Below are positions 58,027 through 64,000 of a stretch of DNA of 64,000 bases, one piece after another. Under the pieces are notes generated by a model. The model did no database searches, had not been told where the DNA came from, and was given only the letters and a program-made list of their open reading frames with translations. The first letter of the stretch is position 1. Each line of letters begins with the position of its first letter. This DNA is from Agromyces sp. Marseille-P2726. Lineage in GTDB: Bacteria > Actinomycetota > Actinomycetes > Actinomycetales > Microbacteriaceae. Made by a program: the position numbers and the translations under genes. The DNA lies in assembly GCF_902809835.1 (NCBI RefSeq), contig NZ_CADDWM010000014.1, forward strand, positions 62,001-126,000. The letters are read 5' to 3'.

Positions 58027-58593
58027 ATGGCGATGCGCGGAGTGGTCGAGCGGCCCTCGGGACTCTTGTACCGCGACGGTCTCATCTCGCCCGACGAGGA
58101 GTCCGCCCTGCTCGGGCGGTTCTCGCAGCTCGAGATGTCGCCCCTTGTGCTGCACGGTGTGCCGTCGCGCCGGCTCACCCGCGCCTTCGGCGTGGGATAC
58201 GACTTCGACACCCGCGGCACCACCGAGGTCGACCCGATCCCCGAGTACCTGCTCGAGCTGCGCGACCGCGCTGCGGAACTCGGCGGTGCGCCTTCCGAGA
58301 GCTTCGAGGAAGCGCTCGTCACCCTCTACCCGCCCGGCGCGACGATCAGTTGGCACCGGGACGTGCCGACGTTCGGGCGCATCGTGGTCGGCGTGTCACT
58401 CGCCTCGAGCTGCGTCATGCGCTTCCAGCGCACCGCGGCCGGCGGTGAGCGTCGCGTCTTCGAACAGCCGCTCCTGCCCAGGTCGGCGTACGTGCTCGCC
58501 GGAGCCGCCCGGTGGGCGTGGCAGCACTCGATCCGCGCGGTCCGCGAGGAGCGGTGGTCGGTCACGTTCCGCCAGCTGGCGGAACGGAGCTAA
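58027..58593 (+). CDS. AlkB-like 2OG-Fe(II) dioxygenase
   Basis: 188 aa. The iron triad is visible: ATISWHRDVPTFG (HxD), WAWQHSIRAVREERWSVTFR (distal His, then the 2OG-binding Arg). YDFDTRGTTEVDPIPEYL is the nucleotide-recognition region. Shorter than E. coli AlkB (216 aa) but complete, similar to ALKBH-type bacterial homologues. Role: oxidative demethylation of alkylated nucleic acid, or an unknown substrate. Leaderless-type start at 58027. Confidence 0.85.
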   Translation: MAMRGVVERPSGLLYRDGLISPDEESALLGRFSQLEMSPLVLHGVPSRRLTRAFGVGYDFDTRGTTEVDPIPEYLLELRDRAAELGGAPSESFEEALVTLYPPGATISWHRDVPTFGRIVVGVSLASSCVMRFQRTAAGGERRVFEQPLLPRSAYVLAGAARWAWQHSIRAVREERWSVTFRQLAERS

Positions 58594-58622
58594 GCCGCCT
58601 CGGTCGCCGCGCCCTGGTGGTG

Positions 58623-58910
58623 TCAGCTCGGCGGCCGTACCTCAGGGCCGACCCCGCTGGGCGAGATCGAGTCGTCGCCCGACTCGCCGCGGTGCGCCAT
58701 CGCATCGGGGTCGTCGGCGTCTTCGATCATGACCGGTTCCTCATCGACGCCGGGCGGTTCGGGAACGTTGCCAGCGATCCCGAAGTCCGTGCCGACGAGA
58801 CCGACGCCCGACACGCCACCGACGCTGCCGACTCCGCCGTCGCTTCGGGTATCGGTCGGAATTCCGGCGCTCTCGACGTCGTCGCGGTCCGGTCTGCGTT
58901 CGTCGCTCAT
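58623..58910 (-). CDS. Acidic Gly-rich disordered protein (95 aa)
   Basis: MSDERRPDRDDVESAGIPTD, then GGVGSVGGVSGVGLVGTDFG and PVMIEDADDPDAMAHRGESG. Third member of the small acidic family in this window. GGAAGGA lies 6 nt before the ATG. The CTGTCAACCCCGCG motif is 69 bp upstream. Confidence 0.62.
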   Translation of the reverse strand: MSDERRPDRDDVESAGIPTDTRSDGGVGSVGGVSGVGLVGTDFGIAGNVPEPPGVDEEPVMIEDADDPDAMAHRGESGDDSISPSGVGPEVRPPS

Positions 58911-58978
58911 GATCGTCCTTCCGTCGTGGTCTGCTGCTCGCTCTCCAGCGTCGCAGCGGCGCGGCGGTGTCGCGCGGG

Positions 58979-58986
58979 GTTGACAG
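58979..58986 (-). promoter_or_regulatory. Shared upstream motif CTGTCAAC (copy 3)
   Basis: CTGTCAACCCCGCGCGACACC on the minus strand, 69 bp before the 95-aa gene. The rest of the 264-bp gap (58911-59174) shows nothing else I can name. Confidence 0.4.
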
Positions 58987-59174
58987 GCTGATGCGGTCGG
59001 GCGAGCGAGCCGTAGCGGGGTGGCGACGGTCACCGCATCGCGACCGCCCCCGGAACTTGGTCTCCCTTCCGCTCATGTCAAGGTCGCCTCACATGAGGCG
59101 AGACCGACACGAGCCAGACGCAACGCTCGCGCGCCGCTCGACCCGAGTCGCGCCACGGCTGATGGGTGGTAGCC

Positions 59175-59350
59175 ATGAGCATGGCCACTCACGAGAATGA
59201 GTCATCCACGGATGCCGCGCGCCACGTGATCGAGGCGAACGAGTACCTGACCCTCGCGACCGCCGACGCGACCGGGCGCCCGTGGGCGACGCCGGTCTGG
59301 TTCGCCGAGCGAGACCTGCGTGAGTTCGTGTGGAGCATCGATGGCCTTTC
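59175..59350 (+). pseudogene. Pyridoxamine 5'-phosphate oxidase-family protein, truncated
   Basis: About 58 codons of an FMN split-barrel (PPOX) N-terminus: ARHVIEANEYLTLATADATG, RPWATPVWFAERDLREFVW. Homology stops around W-S (about 59345), where the expected SSPDARHSRN-like continuation is replaced by unrelated sequence; the frame then runs to a stop at 59468 without PPOX similarity. The rest of the gene is absent from the window. The cut coincides with the left edge of a lower-GC segment carrying the pentapeptide-repeat gene. Confidence 0.75.
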
Positions 59351-60780
59351 GGCGTTCGTGCGGGGGTTGAGCTGCCCAAGCGGTGTTTCGTGCGTCACCC
59401 AATTACGAAACGCTCGAACATGCCTTCTTCGATCATCGGGGTTTGGAGAAGATCCTGCTCGGAGATGAGTCCGCCCAGATACATATCGACGATCGCACTG
59501 ATCCGGTTCCGAGGCTCCACACAACGATTGGGGTCGTCCGTGACGTACGATGCGTCGAAATCAGCGGGCAGCTGAGTTCCATCGGCACAGAACCAGACAT
59601 TCTCCACCCCACCCGAGTCGGACATCGGCTCGTTGTCGATCGAGACGCCCGAGAGGTCGACGCCCCGAAACTCCGCAGCGCTAATGGAGCTCCCGTGCAC
59701 GTAACTCATGTTGGAGAAGTCGATGAAGCCAACCGTGGCCCCGATGAGGTCCACGCCCTCCCAGCTCGCTGCGGGCTCCGAGACCACCGCCGGTGCTTCA
59801 TCGTAGATCTCGGTCACATCGAGCCACGCGCCGGAGAGGTCGACGCTGTCGAAGCGGGCCCCCTCGATGTTGACGTTGAGCAGCTGGGCACCGGTCAGGT
59901 CGCTGAAGGTCAGGCTCGCGTCCGTGAGGTTGGCACCGCTCAGATTCGCCCCGACAAGGTTCGTCGCAGTGATGGTCGCTTGGGTGAGGTCCGCTCCCTG
60001 GAGGTCCGCTCCCGCGAGATTGAGTCCACTCAATTCCATTCCGCGGAGATCCAGCCCGCGAAATGGACGATCCAGGATCACGTCAGATGACAGCGCCCGC
60101 ACGAAACGCAGGTTCTCGAGCCGAATCGCCACGGCTTGGCGTTCGTCTTCTCGAATCTGCTCGCGCGTCATGCGTTCTTCTTCGACGTTGTACTGGAAGG
60201 CGAAAATCATGAACCCAACAATCGCGCCGGACACGATCCCACTTCCCACCGCGATGGCAATGTCCACGAAGAGGCGACTTCGACGCTTCTTCGCCTTGGA
60301 CTCGTCATTGTTGGCTCTGCCTGAAGTGGTGCTCACCAGGTCGGTAGTGCTGAAGTCGGTGCGGGGTGCGGTGGCTTCGGTACCGTCTTGAGCCTGCTCG
60401 CTCACCGCGGAAGGGCGGGAATCCTTCCCCGTGCCAGAAGTCGCATTCGTTTCCTCGGCGGACATCCCGATACTCCAGACCTGAGCCGTTTCCCGCAAGC
60501 TGGCGGCGGAACCTGGGAGGAGAGGGTTGAACGTCGACTTCGCTGAGCTCGATGGAAGACCTGGACCGACGAGTGATGAAAAAGTTCGAGCTCTGATGCC
60601 TCGGCTCGCTCTCTCATCGAGAGGCGTGTCCTCGACGCTACTCGGGCTGGAACACGGTCGACACGCCCCGAACTGGTCACGTTTCGACACGAGTCATCCC
60701 CCTCGGTGGTGCTGAACCTTTCGGATCATTTCTCGCGAGGTGTCGATTTCGTCGCGCCCGGTTCGACGCATGAGTAGAAG
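59345..60780. other. Lower-GC segment (probable acquired island)
   Basis: GC content drops visibly (32 of 60 bases in 60181-60240, about 53%, against roughly 70% around it), and the otherwise frequent GGATGCC/GGCATCC word is absent from 59345 to about 60780. The segment truncates a PPOX gene on its left. No integrase or transposase, and no clear direct repeats at the edges, were found. Confidence 0.6.
59395..60465 (-). CDS. Membrane-anchored pentapeptide-repeat protein
   Basis: 356 aa. Residues ~1-55 are Ser/Thr-rich, residues ~60-85 are one membrane helix (IAIAVGSGIVSGAIVGFMIF), then a coiled stretch and about 25 pentapeptide repeats of the A(D/N)LXX type (FRGLDLRGMELSGLNLAGAD and LVGANLSGANLTDASLTFSD). 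The C-terminal ~100 residues are more divergent and include two Cys (FCADGTQLP, DDPNRCVEPRN). Topology suggests the beta-helix lies outside or on one membrane face. Codon use is less GC-biased than in neighbours. The start is at 60465 after GGAG; the frame continues to 60690 without support. Confidence 0.8.
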   Translation of the reverse strand: MSAEETNATSGTGKDSRPSAVSEQAQDGTEATAPRTDFSTTDLVSTTSGRANNDESKAKKRRSRLFVDIAIAVGSGIVSGAIVGFMIFAFQYNVEEERMTREQIREDERQAVAIRLENLRFVRALSSDVILDRPFRGLDLRGMELSGLNLAGADLQGADLTQATITATNLVGANLSGANLTDASLTFSDLTGAQLLNVNIEGARFDSVDLSGAWLDVTEIYDEAPAVVSEPAASWEGVDLIGATVGFIDFSNMSYVHGSSISAAEFRGVDLSGVSIDNEPMSDSGGVENVWFCADGTQLPADFDASYVTDDPNRCVEPRNRISAIVDMYLGGLISEQDLLQTPMIEEGMFERFVIG

Positions 60781-60853
60781 CATCCGTTCGAGGCATCCGC
60801 TTCGTGCACGAACCGAAGCTGACGCGACGGCGAACATTTCAGGAGACGACATC
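60466..60853. other. Intergenic region, 388 bp
   Basis: Between the divergent pentapeptide-repeat gene and MFS gene. Mixed base composition; the pentapeptide frame stays open to 60690 but without codon bias or a start signal. No hairpin, repeat or RNA gene was recognised. It presumably holds both promoters and the right edge of the acquired segment. Confidence 0.5.
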
Positions 60854-62221
60854 ATGTCAACACCGCGGGCCCTCCGGCCCCTTCGCAACCCGGCCTACCG
60901 CCGGCTGGCCGCGGCGCTCGTGGCGTCGATGGTCGGCGCCGGCATCTGGATGGTCGCGCTCGTCTGGCAGATCGTCGCGATCGGCGGCGGGGCGGCCGAA
61001 CTCTCGCTCGTCGCCGGTGCCTCCGCGGTCGGGATGCTGCTGACCACCCTGCTCGGCGGTGCGCTCGCCGACCGGATGTCGCAGCGGCGCATCCTGCTCG
61101 TCGTCGAGGTCGTGCGGGCCGCCAGCGTCGGCATCGTCGCGCTGCTCTCGCTCACGGGCTCGCTCGCCGCGTGGCAGCTGGCCGTGGTCGCGCTCGTCGG
61201 CGGGATCATGGCCGGGCTGTACTACCCGGCGTACTCGGCGCTGCTGCCGAGCGTGCTGCCAGAAGACGAGCTCATGGCCGCGAACGGCTTCGAGGGCATG
61301 GCACGTCCGGTGCTCATGCAGGCCGGCGGACCGGCGCTCGCGAGCGCGCTCATCGCGATCTCATCGCCGGGCGCGGCACTCGCCGTCGCCGCACTCACCA
61401 GTGTCGCCGCCGCGGTGTTCATCCTGAAGGTGCCCGAGGTGCCGATGCGGGGCGAGCGCCCCGAGCTCGCGAACGCGAACGACGCCGGATCGCGGCATCC
61501 GGCCGTGGCCCTGCTCGTGGATGTGCGCGACGGGTTCAGCTACATGGTTCGCACGCCGTGGCTGCTCGGCACGCTGACGTTCGCGTCGCTGCTGATCCTG
61601 CTGATCATGGGGCCGTTCGAGGTGCTCGTGCCGTTCGTGATCAAGGACCGTGCCGCCGGCGGACCCGAAGACCACGCGCTCATCCTGGCCGCGTTCGGCA
61701 TCGGTGGTGCGGTCGGTTCCGCGATCATCGCGTCGCTCCGGATGCCGCGCCGCTACCTCACCGTGATGAACCTGCTCTGGGCGTTCGGATGCCTCCCGCT
61801 CGCGGTCTTCGGGCTGACCGATCAGATCTGGGTGATGGCGATCGCGGCCTTCCTGGTCGGCGCGGCGTTCAACGGCGGCGTCGTGATCTGGGGCACGCTG
61901 CTCCAGCGCCGGGTGCCGGCCGAGATGCTCGGCCGGGTCTCGAGTCTCGACTTCTTCGTGTCGCTGGCGTTCATGCCCGTGTCGATGGCCGTCGCGGGTC
62001 CGGCGGGGGAGTCGCTGGGGCTGCCGGTCGTGTTCCTCATCGCGGGTGTTGCGCCGCTGGTGATCTCGATTGTCGCGATCGTGGCCGCGCGGATGACCCG
62101 CGACGAGATCGCGAACCCGCTCGACGCGGGCGAGGAGGTCGAAACCTTCGAGCCCGATGACGCGGACGCCGCGGACGCGCCGCTCGCGCCGGCCGACGCC
62201 TTGGCCGCCGCCGCGGCCTGA
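60854..62221 (+). CDS. MFS transporter (MFS_3/EntS-like exporter)
   Basis: 455 aa with about 12 membrane helices. NPAYRRLAAALVASMVGAGI, GGALADRMSQRRILLVVEVV (the MFS A-loop G-x-x-x-D-R), PAYSALLPSVLPEDELMAAN (typical of the enterobactin-exporter-like MFS_3 family) and MLGRVSSLDFFVSLAFMPVS. The tail is acidic and Ala-rich. Likely drug or siderophore-type efflux; substrate unknown. AGGAGA precedes the ATG at 60854. Confidence 0.9.
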   Translation: MSTPRALRPLRNPAYRRLAAALVASMVGAGIWMVALVWQIVAIGGGAAELSLVAGASAVGMLLTTLLGGALADRMSQRRILLVVEVVRAASVGIVALLSLTGSLAAWQLAVVALVGGIMAGLYYPAYSALLPSVLPEDELMAANGFEGMARPVLMQAGGPALASALIAISSPGAALAVAALTSVAAAVFILKVPEVPMRGERPELANANDAGSRHPAVALLVDVRDGFSYMVRTPWLLGTLTFASLLILLIMGPFEVLVPFVIKDRAAGGPEDHALILAAFGIGGAVGSAIIASLRMPRRYLTVMNLLWAFGCLPLAVFGLTDQIWVMAIAAFLVGAAFNGGVVIWGTLLQRRVPAEMLGRVSSLDFFVSLAFMPVSMAVAGPAGESLGLPVVFLIAGVAPLVISIVAIVAARMTRDEIANPLDAGEEVETFEPDDADAADAPLAPADALAAAAA

Positions 62222-62307
62222 CACGACCACCAGACATGGCGCGGACTCAGATCCGCGCCACGTCGTATGCGGCGCACTGCCCCCGGCATCCACCCGAGAC
62301 GAACGCC

Positions 62308-62342
62308 GCAGAGCTCACCCGCACCTGGCGAGTGAGCTCTGC
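62308..62342. terminator. Hairpin terminator between convergent genes
   Basis: GCAGAGCTCAC pairs perfectly with GTGAGCTCTGC (11 bp) over a 13-nt loop, between the MFS gene and the convergent sigma-partner gene. Confidence 0.75.
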
Positions 62343-62369
62343 GTGAGCGCCGAGTGAGCGTCGGCGGTG

Positions 62370-63638
62370 TCAGGGTCCGAGCTGTGCCACCACCGCCTCA
62401 GCGAGGGCGATCGCGGTGTCGCGGTCGGCGCCCGTGACGTTGTACCAGTCCGTGCCGATCCGCAGATCCACTGCGCAGCTGTCCCCATACGGGGCGGACG
62501 AGCATCGGATCACCGCCGCGTCGCCGGCACTGAGCCCGGCCACCTCCACCGGCGCCGTCGTGCCGGCCTGCAGCATCCGCTCGAACGCCCAGCGGCCGTC
62601 GGTCACCCAGTCCACGCCGGCCGCGAGGTCGGCGTCGAGGACGGTCCACATGCATCCGGTGTTGCCGGCGGTCTCCCGGGCCTCCGCCCACGCACTCCAG
62701 CCGCCGCCACCGCTTCGGCGCAGTTCGGGTTCGGGCGTGCCGGTGATGGACCGAACAGTGTCGAGCGGCAGAATCGCCTCGCAATCCTCCGCCGGCGGCG
62801 TGCCCGCGTGCTCGACGGCAGCGGGGGGCGCGGCGGGGCCTGCCGCACTCACGGCGGCGATGATGGCGTCGAAGAACGGCTGCCACTGGGATGCATCCAT
62901 CGTGCCCGCTCCGCCGAACGCCGACACGACCACCCACGCGTCGCCGACGGCCGCGGATCCCTCGCAGAGCGCGAACGCATCGAGCACCGCTGCCGGGTCG
63001 CACTGGTTGCGCTCGTCGGGCAGTCCATACTGCGCGGCGCGTTCGCTCCAGCCCGCGGTGGGCCGCGGCACGACCATGACGGTGACCCCCACGTAGTCGG
63101 GATTCGTGCCGTACTGGTGGTTCTCGGGAGCTCCGTTCGACCACTCGCACGCGGTTCCGCCGACCGAGAGGATCGACGTGACCCTCGGGATCGCGATGCC
63201 GATACCGGATGCGGTGACGATGGGGTCGGCCGGCGCGACATCCGTGGTGAAGAGATTCGACGCCAGCGAGGGGTCGACCAGCGTTTCGCACGCGAGTCCG
63301 TAGCGCGACTCCGGCGTTCCAGTGGCCACCGGATCCTCGGTGGGGGGCGGCGTCGGGGTCGGGCTCGGCGTCGGCGTCGGGCTCGGGGTGATGGTCGGCG
63401 TCGGCGTGGACGCCGGGTCCATCGAGTACTGCCCGATCGGGCCGACTCCGAAGACGAAGGCTGCTCCGACAGCGACGCCCACGAGCAGTGCCGCGCCGAG
63501 CACGCCGCCGACGATGCGGTCGGTGCGCGTCGAGCGCTTGGCGGATGCCGGCTCGCTCGCGGCCTGCTTGAGCACGTTGCGCTTCATCGACACGAGCATG
63601 CGCGTCAGGTCGTCGCCTGTGGGTGGTTCGGATCTCAT
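62370..63638 (-). CDS. Single-pass membrane protein paired with a sigma factor; duplicated outer domain
   Basis: 422 aa. Cytosolic residues 1-42, one membrane helix (about 43-66, IVGGVLGAALLVGVAVGAAF), a Pro/Thr/Ser linker, then two similar extracytoplasmic domains. Domain 1 has LACETLVDPSLAS, GTACEWSNG and GDAWVVVSAFGG; domain 2 has EDCEAILPLDTVRS, TGCMWTVLDAD and RIGTDWYNVTG. Each begins with a Cys and has Trp/Cys at matching points, so an internal duplication is inferred. The ATG overlaps the sigma stop by 4 bp. No HxxxCxxC zinc motif of classical anti-sigma factors is seen, so a regulator or sensor role rests on the operon position alone. Confidence 0.75.
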   Translation of the reverse strand: MRSEPPTGDDLTRMLVSMKRNVLKQAASEPASAKRSTRTDRIVGGVLGAALLVGVAVGAAFVFGVGPIGQYSMDPASTPTPTITPSPTPTPSPTPTPPPTEDPVATGTPESRYGLACETLVDPSLASNLFTTDVAPADPIVTASGIGIAIPRVTSILSVGGTACEWSNGAPENHQYGTNPDYVGVTVMVVPRPTAGWSERAAQYGLPDERNQCDPAAVLDAFALCEGSAAVGDAWVVVSAFGGAGTMDASQWQPFFDAIIAAVSAAGPAAPPAAVEHAGTPPAEDCEAILPLDTVRSITGTPEPELRRSGGGGWSAWAEARETAGNTGCMWTVLDADLAAGVDWVTDGRWAFERMLQAGTTAPVEVAGLSAGDAAVIRCSSAPYGDSCAVDLRIGTDWYNVTGADRDTAIALAEAVVAQLGP

Positions 63639-64000
63639 CGAAGTGTCACCGCCTTCTTCAATCGGGCCCGGCTCCGGGACACGCGTTGCTTCACCGCACC
63701 GACGCTCAGGCCGAGGTGCTCCGCGGCTTCGGCGTACGGCATGCCCTCGATCAGGCACAGCTCGCACACCCGTCGGTCGATCGGATCGAGTCGCTCGATC
63801 TCGTCGAGCACCCAGCGCAGGTCGTCGCGTGCCGACTCGGCGTCGTGATGGTCACGCACCGCGTCGGCCCGGTTCGTCGACGTCTCGTCGAGCTCGTCGG
63901 CTTCATGCCTCGCCGACTTGCGGGCCGCGTTCCGGCCCAGGTTGCGGCAGGTGACCAGCAACCAGGGCAGCAGGGATGTCTCGGCGATCGTGACCTCGCC
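63635..64000 (-). CDS. ECF-type RNA polymerase sigma factor (partial, N-terminus off right edge)
   Basis: 122 codons within the window. The end of region 2 is visible (LLPWLLVTCRNLGRNAARKS), then a His/Asp/Glu-rich linker, then region 4 with LDPIDRRVCELCLIEGMPYA, EAAEHLGLSVGAVKQRVSRS and RARLKKAV, a well-formed HTH. The frame is open through the right edge, so the true start lies beyond 64000. Its stop overlaps the ATG of the membrane protein gene, indicating a sigma/regulator pair. Confidence 0.88.
   Translation of the reverse strand, partial: GEVTIAETSLLPWLLVTCRNLGRNAARKSARHEADELDETSTNRADAVRDHHDAESARDDLRWVLDEIERLDPIDRRVCELCLIEGMPYAEAAEHLGLSVGAVKQRVSRSRARLKKAVTLR

Overview
The window is very GC-rich and gene-dense, with G/C-biased third codon positions, many GTG starts and 4-bp start/stop overlaps. 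It carries a DUF222/HNH endonuclease gene, actinobacterial QcrB-type cytochrome b, mycoredoxin-like and LLM/F420-type proteins, CIRCE- and HAIR-type heat-shock operators, and a very frequent GGATGCC/GGCATCC word. This points to a chromosome segment of a high-GC actinobacterium, most likely Microbacteriaceae (Agromyces/Microbacterium-like). The family placement is inference from gene content. No tRNA, rRNA, CRISPR array, transposase or phage module was seen.

Layout. 1-7430: the N-terminal part of a Liv-type substrate-binding lipoprotein gene (cut by the left edge), then a ~5 kb segment that appears inverted. Its ends cut two genes, a SAM methyltransferase and an LLM flavin oxidoreductase; the missing half of each lies at the opposite end in reversed orientation. 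Inside the segment are a hexapeptide-repeat protein, an ECF-type ABC transporter (fused ATPase plus T component) behind a DtxR-like box, and an FKBP lipoprotein. 7.6-16.5 kb: FAD oxidoreductase, baeRF-like protein, LLM oxidoreductase, mycoredoxin, DUF1905 protein and a large RecB-nuclease/exonuclease/SF1-helicase protein. 16.6-28.5 kb: agmatine deiminase-amidase pair, molybdopterin oxidoreductase, an alpha/beta hydrolase pair, an 1140-aa kinase-aminotransferase fusion, a FUSC exporter and an SDR. 28.5-37.5 kb: Hsp20 under apparent dual CIRCE/HAIR control, a DUF885 gene broken by an in-frame TGA, a flavin reductase/nitronate monooxygenase/zinc-ribbon cluster, small enzymes, an SDR and a flavin monooxygenase. 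37.5-48.5 kb: LuxR-type regulator, DHFR-like enzyme, acyl-CoA dehydrogenase, hydrolase, GNAT, EamA transporter, HNH endonuclease, and a sigma(ECF41-like)-SnoaL-SDR operon. 48.6-52 kb: an NDH-2/cytochrome-b operon divergent from that sigma operon. 52-64 kb: phosphoesterase, epoxide hydrolase, M23 peptidase, coiled-coil protein, HD protein, AlkB, two small acidic proteins, a lower-GC pentapeptide-repeat island that truncates a PPOX gene, an MFS exporter, and a sigma factor/membrane partner pair cut by the right edge.

Two patterns tie the window together. First, a dispersed palindromic repeat family (ends GGTGGTCGAGTAG and CGTATCGAGACC) forms tandem arrays in intergenic DNA and is also inserted in frame inside four protein genes, adding low-complexity segments at the N-terminus or at inter-domain linkers. 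Second, many genes have a TANNNT-like -10 hexamer 6-7 nt before the start codon, which suggests widespread leaderless transcription. Coordinates, starts and motifs were read by eye; family names rest on recognised motifs, not searches.
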